From Hymenoscyphus infarciens (lineage: Eukaryota > Ascomycota > Leotiomycetes > Helotiales > Helotiaceae): a stretch of DNA of 64,000 nt. The notes below the pieces were generated by a model. The model made no database searches. It was not told the DNA's origin and worked only from the letters and a program-made list of their open reading frames with translations. Of the stretch, positions 22,201-32,214 are shown one piece after another; position 1 is the first letter of the stretch, and each line of letters starts with the position of its first letter. A program made the position numbers and the translations under genes. The DNA is taken from the NCBI GenBank assembly GCA_001414345.1, contig LLCB01000036.1:1-64000 (forward strand), given 5' to 3'.

Positions 22201-23760
22201 AAAGTAACCTCTTCTACTATAATTATTTTAAATATAAGATATTCTATAATTAAATCGACTACTCTTATAATAAATAAGGACATTTTAAGAGATATAGCTA
22301 AGGAGATACTCTATAACTATACTTTTAGACTTATATATAGAAAGCTAGCTAAATAATATACAAATACAAAAAGTAGTACTTCTCTTACTACTCTAGAAAG
22401 CTTCTATTTTAACCTTATAAGTAGGCTTCTATTCTTTTAAGATTAAGATAAGAAAAGACTATATATTCCTTAAAAGTATATTAAAGATATTCTTATTACT
22501 ACTTATAATAATAAAGGTTATTTTAGTATAAAGAGAATATATAAATAAGTTAAGGAATATATATTTTTCTCTAAGATATATAGAAGGATTAAGAAGTATA
22601 TTATAACCTATTCTACCTACTAAATAACTAAGCCTTTAAATATCCTACCTTAGAGAAGTCTTTAGTTTATTAAATATCTAATAATACTATTCGTAGTACT
22701 TTCTATAGACTTTATCAACAGTCTACTTATAACTAATAATAGAAATAATAAAATCCTTATAATTATATATAAATATATAAAAGCTATTAAGCTAATAGTA
22801 AGTAAAGACATATATACTATAAAGGACTAGGTAAACCTTTTTTTTAAGAGAGTATATAGTAATTAGAGCTTACTATATTATATTATTTCTAATTAAGACT
22901 TAAAGTTTTAATCTATCTTCTAGAAAAGACTCTTTAAATTATTAAAGACTAGGCTAGCCTTTACTATAATATATTATTTAGTAGTAAATAAATAGGTAGA
23001 AAGAAGTAATTAGATAATAGTATATATATTATACTATACTATTAGTAAAGTATATAATTAGTCTAAATAGAAAGATATTATCTCTTTTATCTAGCTATCT
23101 CTAAATACCTTTATTAACGTATTTATAAAAGTTATACTATTTATAATAATATATAACTATAAAGTAAAGACTAAACTAAGAATAGGTAAAGTAGAATTGG
23201 ATTTTAACTTTATTATATATAGAGCCTAATTACGAAAGTAGGTAAAAGACTTAGTTAAAATAGTATAAGCACGTATAAAGATATACTATAATAAAAAGTA
23301 TATATCTTTTAAATTCAACGATTACGCCTTCCTTTGTATAGCTAAGAGTTATAAGAAAGGCTACTATTTATAAAACTTTATTAAGCTCTTATTTCTAAAA
23401 CTAAGACTATTTAAGATTATTCGCCTTATTAGTAACTTAGTATTTAAACTCGAACTACTCTTATACCTAAAAGCTATTTATTTAGTCATCTTAGTAGAAT
23501 ACCTTAAACTTATAAAGAGTAACCTCTTTAATCGTCTATAGCTTAAACCTAGCTATATTATAGTTAATAGTAAAGAGTAATATATTATTAAAGAAATCCT
23601 AGATAAAGAGATATAAAAGCTAATAAAAGGTCTTATATAGCTATACTTTAGAGTAAAGTAGTTAGAATATAAGGATATAATATAGAAACCTACTTCTATT
23701 ATTTAAAAGTAAGCTACTTTAGTATTTAAAGCCTACTAGGCTAAGAAATAGAGTAGATTA
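19250..23760 (+). pseudogene. pol region of the chromovirus: RT, RNase H, integrase, chromodomain (RIP-inactivated)
   Basis: This lies in one frame, shifted relative to gag, with many TAA/TAG codons at former Gln/Trp positions. The reverse transcriptase active-site motif YVFIDD is encoded at 21157-21174. RNase H begins near 21640 (YVDSSYEIGY at 21685). The integrase core has its first Asp in SIDFIN (22702-22719) and its second in a RIP-altered SDRD-like segment (about 22890). A chromodomain-like segment (YIIKEILDKE) starts at about 23581. That order defines the chromovirus branch of Ty3/gypsy. The limits of the protease region between gag and RT are not clear. Confidence 0.85.
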
Positions 23761-24359
23761 TCCTTATAATATCCTATGAGATATAGTACTCTTTATTAGA
23801 TATTAGTACTAGCTGTTAGAAGGTGTACTTATAACGGTTTCTATAAATTATCCTCTCTAATCTTAAAAGCTATATTTAAGATATAAATTAGAACTAGTTA
23901 TCTATTAATTCTATAGTATTAAACTAACCTATATTTATTTACAACGCCTTAACCGTTCTTAGTAAAGGACTTATAAGGTCCTCTCTAAAGAGTATAGCGT
24001 ATATATACTTTTAAAAATATTAATAAAATATCTTTTTATAATAATTTAATTATAATCCTTATAATATTATATATTCTTTAATCTTAATATCTCTTAATCT
24101 AACTACTTAGTCTTAGATTAGATATTGTCTATTTAATCTTAGATTTAAATATTATCTATTATCTTTACCTTTAATAATAATCTAATTAAACTAAGAGCTC
24201 TTATTAGTTAGCTAACTTGTTATCTACTAAAAACCTTATCTTTAGCCTAACGCCTAAGATAGTAATTATATAACTTTATAAAGTTTAAGCCTTAATATTA
24301 AGATCGTAGATTAAACCTTATAATATCTTCTATCTATCTTATAACTTTTATTCTTTAAT

Positions 24360-27300
24360 CTATTATCTATTAATATAATCTAAATCCCTACTATCTTGTC
24401 TATTAACCTTAGAACTATTAAATAGTATAAAACTATTATTATAATACGTAGTAAGTACCTTAATTATAATATATTTACTAGTTAATAGATTATTAAACGA
24501 AATATTTAGTAACAGCCTAGAACAACTATGTCTAATTAAAGCTAGTAAACGTTATACTAGCTTTAATACTATTATAACCTTTTATAATATAGCTACTAGT
24601 ATAATATCTACTAAGAGCGACAACGCCCTCGACTATATTATAAACGCTAGTAGCTTATTAAGTCTCTTAGTCTTTAAGATCGTATCTATACTTTAAAAGA
24701 ATTAGAAAGTAAATCTCGAAATACTAGCTACTAAACTTATTAAAAAGTCTATTAATAAGTTTAAAGATAATTAGGAAAATTAACTTACTATTACTTTAAA
24801 CAATAAAGGCTTCTTAGTAGCTTTTAGTAAAGTCGAAGCCTAAAGTATTACTATCGTACTTATATAAGAGCTAGTATATCTAATTTATAAATCTTAATCT
24901 TAGCCTAATATTAAATCTTAGCCTAATATCGAGCCTTAGCCTGATATTAAATCTTAGCTTAACTCTAAATCTTAGTCTAACTCTAATTCTTAGCTTAACT
25001 CTAAATCTTAGTCTAACGTTTAGCTTAATAACTCTTTTACTTAAGGTTATATAGACTTAGAAGAATCTTAGCCTTAGCTTAATAACCCTTTTACTTAAGG
25101 TTATATAGACTTATAAGATAAAGCCTAACCTTAGCTTAGTAATACTTTTATATAAGGTAGGGAATACTAACTATAAGCTAAAGAATAACCGGAGTTTGAT
25201 AGTAATAGAAAGCGTATTAAGATACTATAGAGTCGCTTAGATTTCGTACTACTTAAAGAATCTAAGAAATACTAAGATCTTCTTAAATATTATATAGTCT
25301 TAACTATAGTATACTTAGTAAATAGTATATTATATAGCTTACTTTAAGATTATAATCTTACTAATATTAATAGTCTATATACCTCTATTTATTAGATAAA
25401 GATCTACTATATATAAGAAAATATATAATTTACTATATATCTTAAGATAAGTAGTAACTAATATATTAACAAGCTAGATAATAAAGATAAGGTTAACCCT
25501 AGTAGTAAGCCTTAATATATAATTTATACTACTATTAAGGCTACTACTGTCGAAGACCTTTAGATAGAAGATACTACTAAAGATAATCTATTTATTAAAG
25601 TCTTTAAAGTAAAGAATTTTAACTTAGAAAAGAAGCTTATTATATATATAAAGGTTAAAGCCTCTCTTCTTAAGACTAGTAGTAGTTAAGAAATACCTAT
25701 TATATACTAAGCTAGTTATAAGACTAAGATACTTTAATTAGTAAATATCTTATTCTATATAAAGGCTAATAATAAGACTATTACTTTTATATAGGTTATC
25801 TTCTCTATATATAAGGAAGTATAAAAGATTATATAAAAGATCGCTAATAATAAGTAGTTAGATCTATTACTAAGATAGATTAAAGACTTATCTAAAGCTA
25901 GTAATCTTAATATAGGTAATCTATTCTTAGTTGTATAATAGCCTACTCTCTAAGTAAAAGGTAAGTTACTATATTATATTAGAGTATTCTAAGACTAGAT
26001 ATATATATATATTCTACCTATATATACCTTTTTTAACGAATTCTAATTAAATAAGAGTCGTTTTTAAGACTAGGTATAAGATTAATTCGACATATCTATA
26101 TTTAGATTTAAGAGATTATATAGAAAGCTTAGTACTTAGGATTATACTAAGCCTAAAGCTTTTATTACCTTTTTAGACTTAAGAAACTATTTCTACTATA
26201 ATCTTAACAAAGACGAATACCTTATTATATAATTTCTAGACCTTAAGGTAAATAAATATATTAAATACTAGGGACCAAATAAGAAGAAGCTATATAATCT
26301 ATAAGAATAGTTAGACGAGGATATAGATATTAAAGACAAATTACTTAATAATAGAGATAAAGGCCTAGAGAGTAGTAAAACTATTATTAAGCCTAAAGCT
26401 TCTAAGATATATACTATTCTTTAGTATAAGCTTAAAAACATCTTATATACTCTTACTAAAATAGTTATTAAATTCCTAAGAGCTTTATTAAGTACACTTC
26501 CTCTCCTTCTTACTATAAGAAAGAATAGATATTAGAGAGGACTACTTAGAACTAAAGTGTTTATTAATATTAATATTCTTACTAACGAATTATATCTAGA
26601 AGCTCTTAATATTATAGAGTATAATAACTAGATTAAGTATAAAGTTATAGTAATATTAAAGATAACTAACTAGCTTTTAAAGGATATAGTCTACTATATT
26701 AATTTTAGGCGACTAGTAAATATAAAAAACATTACTTTATAATATATACTAGCCTTTATTCTTATACTATTTATTAACTTTAATAATTCCCTTTATTTTA
26801 AGCTTTTAAATTTTTAGAAGGACTATTATAAACGTTTCTTTATAGACTTATTTATCTAGTATATTATTTATAGCTTCTTATCTAACTACTTAGTAAATTT
26901 TAAGTCTTATAAGAATACTATCTCTTTTATCCTAATTTAAGAGAGCGTTACTACTTATAAGACTGATTATATAGGTTATATAATTATTATAGTATATACT
27001 AATCTAAATAAAAAGAAGCGCGCTCTTCTTACTTATCCTACTAATATAAGAACTAACGAATTAGCTAAAAAGATAGTAGCTTTATTTAAGAAATTTAGAT
27101 TAGATAAGATAGTTATTTATATTAGTAGTCTTAGGATTAAGAAATTAAAATTCCTTATATACTATATTCTAAAGAATTTTATATTTATTATTAAGCTATA
27201 AAATAAGGTAGTATAGGATAATCCTTATAATAATACTAGAAATAAGAATAAAGATAATAAGAGTAGAAATATAACTATAATTATTAGATATATATTCTAA

Positions 27301-29780
27301 GAGCTACTTTATAATATAGCTATAAATATAGATAATAATAAATAATAAGGTAATAAGAGATTTAAGATATATATATATATTTATACCTTAGCTTTTTATA
27401 TAATTAAGAAGATCTACGACTACTTTAACAACTTTAAATATTACTAGCTAGACTACTTTATAATAGAGCTTAAATTAAATCTAAATAACCTAGAGCTTAA
27501 CCTAGCTACTATAAAGCTAGTAATTAAGAGAATCGTTTATAAGATATACTATAACACTAATATCCTTATTACTACTCTAGCCTTAGCTTTATAGACTTAG
27601 GTAGTTAAAGCTATTAGTCTAATTTATGTTTTTAAGAATAATAAAAGCAGCTTAAGAGACCTAGCTATTATATTAGCTCTTATATTAATTTATAAATACA
27701 AGATTTTTATTAATAATAGTAATAAAAAGCAAGGTAAGCCTTTTATTTAGTTAAAAGATAATAAGGCTATCTAGAATCCTCTCTCTTTACTTCTTAGTTT
27801 AACTATACTAAGTCGAGCTATTTATAGTAAAATCTCTACTATATATCTAATATATTCTTATTACTACTAAACCTCTCTTACTATCTAGTTTTTAAGTTAG
27901 TAATACTATAATAGTATACTTATTAATATTATAAAAGACTATAGATAATTATTTAATAACTTGTTTACCTAAAAGCTAAATAAGAAAGTCTTTAGAAATA
28001 GTAGCTAATTTCTTATAGTTATTATTTAGAGAGTATAGTCTAATATTAAAGAATATAGCTATAGTATTTATAACGAAGTATATATAGATAAAGTATACTA
28101 TTATACAAAGGCTATTACTAGCTTATAATATTTTATAAAGCTAGAGAATCGATATAAATTTACAGCTCTTAGCAAATATAAGACTAAGGTAAACGCTTTC
28201 ACAATTAAAACCGACTAATTAAAGGATCTGAATTATATCTTATATATAATCGAAACTATATAAGGTAATACCTACTCTTTTATTATTTTAGACTTCTTAA
28301 GTACTATATCTCTTTCTTTATAAGTAAGTAGCCTAGAACGTTTATTAGTTACTCTTATATACTATATATATAGTTTAGTAATCCTTATTAGTAACTATGT
28401 TTTCGACTCTACTAGGTATAGCTATAGTAAAAAGGATACTAGATTATTAATAGACTATAAGGTAGTCGAAGAGCTTTATAGCCTATACTACTATACTCGA
28501 GACTAAGGTTATATAGTAGAATAATAGGCTTCTATAGTAAAGGTATATCTAAATTATAGAGAGTATAGTTATAGGAAATCAGAATATCTAAACGATCTAG
28601 TCTTTAAATATAAATTATACTTAGAGTTAAGATATAAGAAACATAACTACTTAAATAAGCTCTTAAAGGATTCTAAGAGCTATAACCTTTTTAGTTAGAG
28701 ATATTATAAATACTAATCTTACTTTTACCTTTATAAAGAATTCTTAAATAGTTACTTATAATATAGATATAAGGTATATAATTAGTAATATTATAAGTAT
28801 TATTACTATAATAAATATACTTAAATAGAATATAACTTCTTAGTATATATAGCTAATGTTATTTATAAGACTTATAGTAGTCTATATCGAGTATAGGATT
28901 ATATAGTATTTAAAGAACTTGTTAGGAAATCTATATAATAAGTCTTATAAATAAGAGAAGTTAAAGAATTACTATAATTACTAGCTAAGAACGAGGTAGT
29001 AATAGAGGTAGTAATATATAAGCTATAATAGGATATAATTAAGTTACCTCTATAATAAGTAGTTAATTATCTTATAAAGTATATAGATATTACTTTAGTA
29101 GTTCTAAATTACCTAGTATTAAGTTTATATATAATACTTATAATCGAGGACGATGTCTTTATAGTATATACTTCTTTAAAAGTATTAGAAAACGTTTATC
29201 CTCTCTTTATAACTAATAGAATAGAATACGTAATTAAGCTTCCTTAAAACTAATATACTATAGGATAGCGATAGGAGGTAAACGGTTAAAAATTTAAGTC
29301 CTTTATTATTATAAACCTTCTAAATAACTATAAGATTCCTTACTTCTTAGCTATCGACTTCGCTAAGTAGAAGTACTTAATAATTATAAAGATTTATAAG
29401 ATCGAGTAAGAATATAAGTATTAGGAGAATACTAGTAACAATTAGGTATCTAAGCTTAATAATAATCTAAAGGATAATTATATAACTAGAAAAGACGTTA
29501 CTTATAATAATTAATCTAATTATTAATTCTAAGACAATTAGTAATCCTAGGATAGTAAATAATCTAAGCATTAGTCGTAAGACGATTAATCTTCTTAAAA
29601 CAATAACATCGCTTACGTTGATTCTGTTCTTAGAATACTAAGAGGCTTTATAAAGAAGGAAGAGGAAGCTCTAAAGAGTACTATAATAAGAAAGATAAAA
29701 GGATTAAAGAAGAGCTTATTTAAGCCCTCTTCCTAGTAGTAAGTTAAGAAAGGAAGGATTAAAGGTAAATTATTTCACTC
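24360..29780 (+). pseudogene. Extra reading frame: UPF1-like superfamily 1 helicase (RIP-inactivated)
   Basis: A single frame of about 1,800 codons keeps phase from roughly 24.36 kb to the polypurine tract; its stops are nearly all TAA or TAG, the expected RIP products of CAA, CAG and TGG. An N-terminal part holds 18-bp repeats encoding SQPNIK-like hexapeptides (24895-25020). From 26920 it follows the order of an UPF1-type SF1 helicase: a Walker A-like site (26935-26964, TYKT in place of GTGKT), a motif Ia-like YPTNIRTNELAKKI (27034-27075), a segment like GDxxQL in spacing and setting (about 27700-27735), QQYYNSILIN (about 27900), motif V TIQG (28255-28266) followed by FIILDF, and a motif VI-like LLVTLIYYIYSLVILISN (28342-28395). 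Mutation has altered key residues, so this assignment rests on motif order and spacing. It sits inside the LTRs, after the chromodomain. Confidence 0.62.
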
Positions 29781-29798
29781 CTAGGAAGGAACGTTTTT

Positions 29799-29807
29799 AA
29801 GAGGGGG
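29799..29807 (+). other. Polypurine tract
   Basis: AAGAGGGGG lies two bases before the 3' LTR. It is the expected primer for plus-strand DNA synthesis and confirms the element's orientation. The small LTR element at 13643-14912 has a closely similar tract on the minus strand. Confidence 0.8.
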
Positions 29808-29809
29808 TA

Positions 29810-30002
29810 TATTATAGAGTATACTACGTAACTCTTAGCGCTTATAGACAGAGGAACTTATAGATAGCTTTAAGCATCTTATACTCTCTTCTCTCTTTAG
29901 ACGTTTTACATATTATAATTAATTATATTAAATCTACCTTTCTTTTAAGCCTCGACTAGGGTAAGATAACGAAACTACGTTTGATACAACCATCCTATGA
30001 TA
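29810..30002 (+). repeat. 3' LTR of the large chromovirus
   Basis: 193 bp matching the 5' LTR without gaps. Here the last 45 or so bases keep CpA and TpG, while the first half is RIP-converted, the mirror image of the 5' LTR. It is followed by the AGTAC target duplication (30003-30007). Confidence 0.92.
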
Positions 30003-30007
30003 AGTAC

Positions 30008-30103
30008 CTTCTTAGGACAGGACCAATAGAACACGTCGGATATTCGTTGCGCACCTCACTTTTGTACGCTAGTGCACGTGGGGTGTATGAAGAGCTGAAG
30101 GGA
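30008..30103. mobile_element. Right half of the split inverted-repeat element
   Basis: It ends with the 28-bp inverted copy (30076-30103) of the terminus at 16077-16104. It is not RIP-mutated, like the left half and unlike the LTR element between them. Confidence 0.65.
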
Positions 30104-30298
30104 TAGAACTGTTGAATAGACGCAGTTCGATATATGCATATAAAGAAGTAATTTCGAGAGAGATCAAGAAGAAATTGTCACAGTCAATATATCCGGAAAT
30201 ATTTACCCGCAACACCTCTCAAACCCGTATCATATACACTCAATACATAAGAAAATACCCCTAGTATATACAACATCATACTCCTCTAAACCCACAAA

Positions 30299-31040
30299 AT
30301 GTTACCCCAAACTCCCATCTCAGGAACCCTCTCCGCAAACTCCGACACCATAAACCCTCTCCTCTCCAAACCCGATTTCGAAACCTGGTACTGCTCAGAA
30401 CACATTCCAGGCGTAGTCTCCAAATCCGGTATCACCCACGCCCACCACTACAACAGCGACCCCTCTACTCCCTCTCGAAAACTAAATTTTTTGACGATAC
30501 ATAGAATGCCCGATATCGGGTTCATGCAGAGTCCAGAGTTCAAAAGTTTAGAAGGACAGAGTCCAGGACCGAGTAGGGAGAGTTCGATACTAGGAGTTAT
30601 GGATTCGTAGACATTGATGGGGAGAGGGAAAGAGGTGAGTGATTTTTAGGGGAGGTGCGGATGGGATGGAAACTGATGGATGTGAATAGGGCTCGCGAAG
30701 TTTCTTGTTTTTATGGCTTTTAAACCTACATCAGAAGGAGAGTTTGAGAAGTGGTATCGAGAGAAATATGGGGAGAGGATAGCGAAATACAATGGATAGA
30801 GACGTACCACTCGGTACGCGTTGGCTAGTCGCTCGATACTATTGGCTTTTGAGCGCTCGTTTCCTTCTGCGCCGGGGTGTTTTGGTGGTATATGAGTTTG
30901 AGAACGAGATTCCTTGGGAGGAGTTAAAAAGTGCTAATGAGACGGAATGGGCGAAGATGATACTTCCAGATATGAAGGATGTAGATATTGGGGGATTTGA
31001 GTTGTTGAAAGTCTTTGGAAAGAAGGATGGGAGCGTGTAG
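30299..31040 (+). pseudogene. EthD-like (dimeric alpha-beta barrel) protein pseudogene
   Basis: The first part (30299-30610) opens with MLPQTPISG and has the DFETWYCSEHIPGV pattern and a MPDIGFMQSPEF segment of fungal EthD-type proteins. A stop follows, where the frame should continue. The second half resumes near 30700 (KPTSEGEFEKWYREKY), meets an in-frame TAG at about 30799 where Trp is expected (TGG to TAG), and changes frame again near 30890 before running to 31040. Members usually have two such barrel halves of about 100 residues each. With at least one nonsense change and two frame breaks it should be inactive. It lies 190 bp from the split MITE and LTR insertion. Confidence 0.68.
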
Positions 31041-32214
31041 ACCCGAAATAATTGTGTTTCCACGTAAGTTGAAAAGTAAATTCCCACCGTCGTATACGGG
31101 GCAGTGACAAATGTTATTTCAAAAACGTCGGAAATCAGACAAACAGCGGCGTCACGGAAGGGGGTTTTCATCCGAGTCTTGTACTGAAGTTTGAGTCGGA
31201 AGTCCGAGGTGGTGAGAAGGATTCCGCTGACGGCGGAGTTTCCTATCCACAGTACAGTCTGTAGGTAAGCAGAAGGAGTCAGAACGAGATAAGACGGAAT
31301 CTTCGGGCGGAATCTTGTCGTGTTTTTTAGATTTGGAAAAATGCCATCATGATGACGAAAGGTGTGAGATTGGTGAGATTTAATATCTCGGCAGGCGGTT
31401 GGCACTCGCCGAGCGAGACCCTTATTTTGCTTATTTTCAGACCCCTACTGCAGATCGTCTTTTCATCTCGCAACGACACAACACAACCCGAAATTCCTGC
31501 TTTCAAGGCGACAAATAATGAATATCAGTCATATTGTCCACGTATACCATGCCCGGGTGCAAGGCAAGTGCAACTGTGCCGCACGTGATATCAAACGAGC
31601 TCGATTTCCAAGAGCCGAGTACCTTCTTCAGCTATCCAGCCAATGAATGTATCAAGATGCTAAAGGGGAGTTATCGCGCTGTACGTATGCGAATCCGGTC
31701 CTCCGCTCTTACTTCCGCACATGCAGGTGTCTCGCTCTCGCTTTCTCTATCAAGAGCCAAGCGAGTCCTCTCCTCTACAGTATCAAGGATGCAAGACTCG
31801 GCTCTGCAGTCATGATTACTACATCACCAGGACTCTTCAGTGAAGCCATATGAATCAACAGCTTTCAGCCTCTATTGATGCTTATTCGTCCGTCCTTATC
31901 CCACCGGCCATTTTTATCCCCAGTCGGCTTTAGGCCAATTCGGTCTCCGCCTCCTTGATGCCTCCACTAGCTCGTAGTTACACCACAGCTATCTACGCTG
32001 TCGTTCCTGGGCAAACGCAAGCACACTTCTTTTTCTACATTTCCTGAAAACAACCACCTTCCCCTCATTTCTCTGATTTTCCTGACCTTCGTACAACTTT
32101 ACTAATACCCGATGCATGCTAAAGAGTGAATACAACGACCGTTCCTACACCCAATTCTACGCGTGTGATTTCTAAAGCCCAAGCTAGTCGTTTGCAACGA
32201 CCACACCAACAAAC
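31041..32214. other. Intergenic region and promoter of the ABC transporter
   Basis: No gene is supported over 1.17 kb; the open frames at 31349-31853 lack features. A GCACGTGATATC sequence is at about 31580. The last 300 bases before 32215 are C/T- and C/A-rich, as usual for a fungal promoter and 5' leader. Confidence 0.4.

Larger units (their letters stand above)
16196..30002 (+). mobile_element. 13.8-kb Ty3/gypsy chromovirus, RIP-mutated, with an extra helicase-like reading frame
   Basis: The element is bounded by 193-bp LTRs and a perfect AGTAC target duplication. Domain order on the plus strand is Gag with zinc-knuckle remnant, reverse transcriptase, RNase H, integrase and chromodomain, followed by a second long frame of about 5.4 kb before the polypurine tract. 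CpA and TpG are almost absent and TpA dominates, so CAA, CAG and TGG codons have become stops throughout; this is classical RIP. The outer edges of both LTRs are much less mutated than the interior. Typical fungal chromoviruses are 5-8 kb, so this one is about twice the usual length, and the excess is the extra frame. Confidence 0.92.

Noticed and set aside
24528..24530. ATG at 24528 as the start of the helicase-like frame
   Set aside because: It is in a different frame from the conserved motifs. The real start codon was probably mutated (ATG to ATA).
24360..29780. A functional host helicase gene
   Set aside because: The frame has dozens of stops, the sequence is RIP-converted throughout, and it lies inside the LTR boundaries.
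23800..29810. A separate transposon nested in the chromovirus
   Set aside because: I found no second pair of terminal repeats or target duplication, and the frame runs up to the polypurine tract. It stays possible, so it is stated as the refuting outcome of the main finding.
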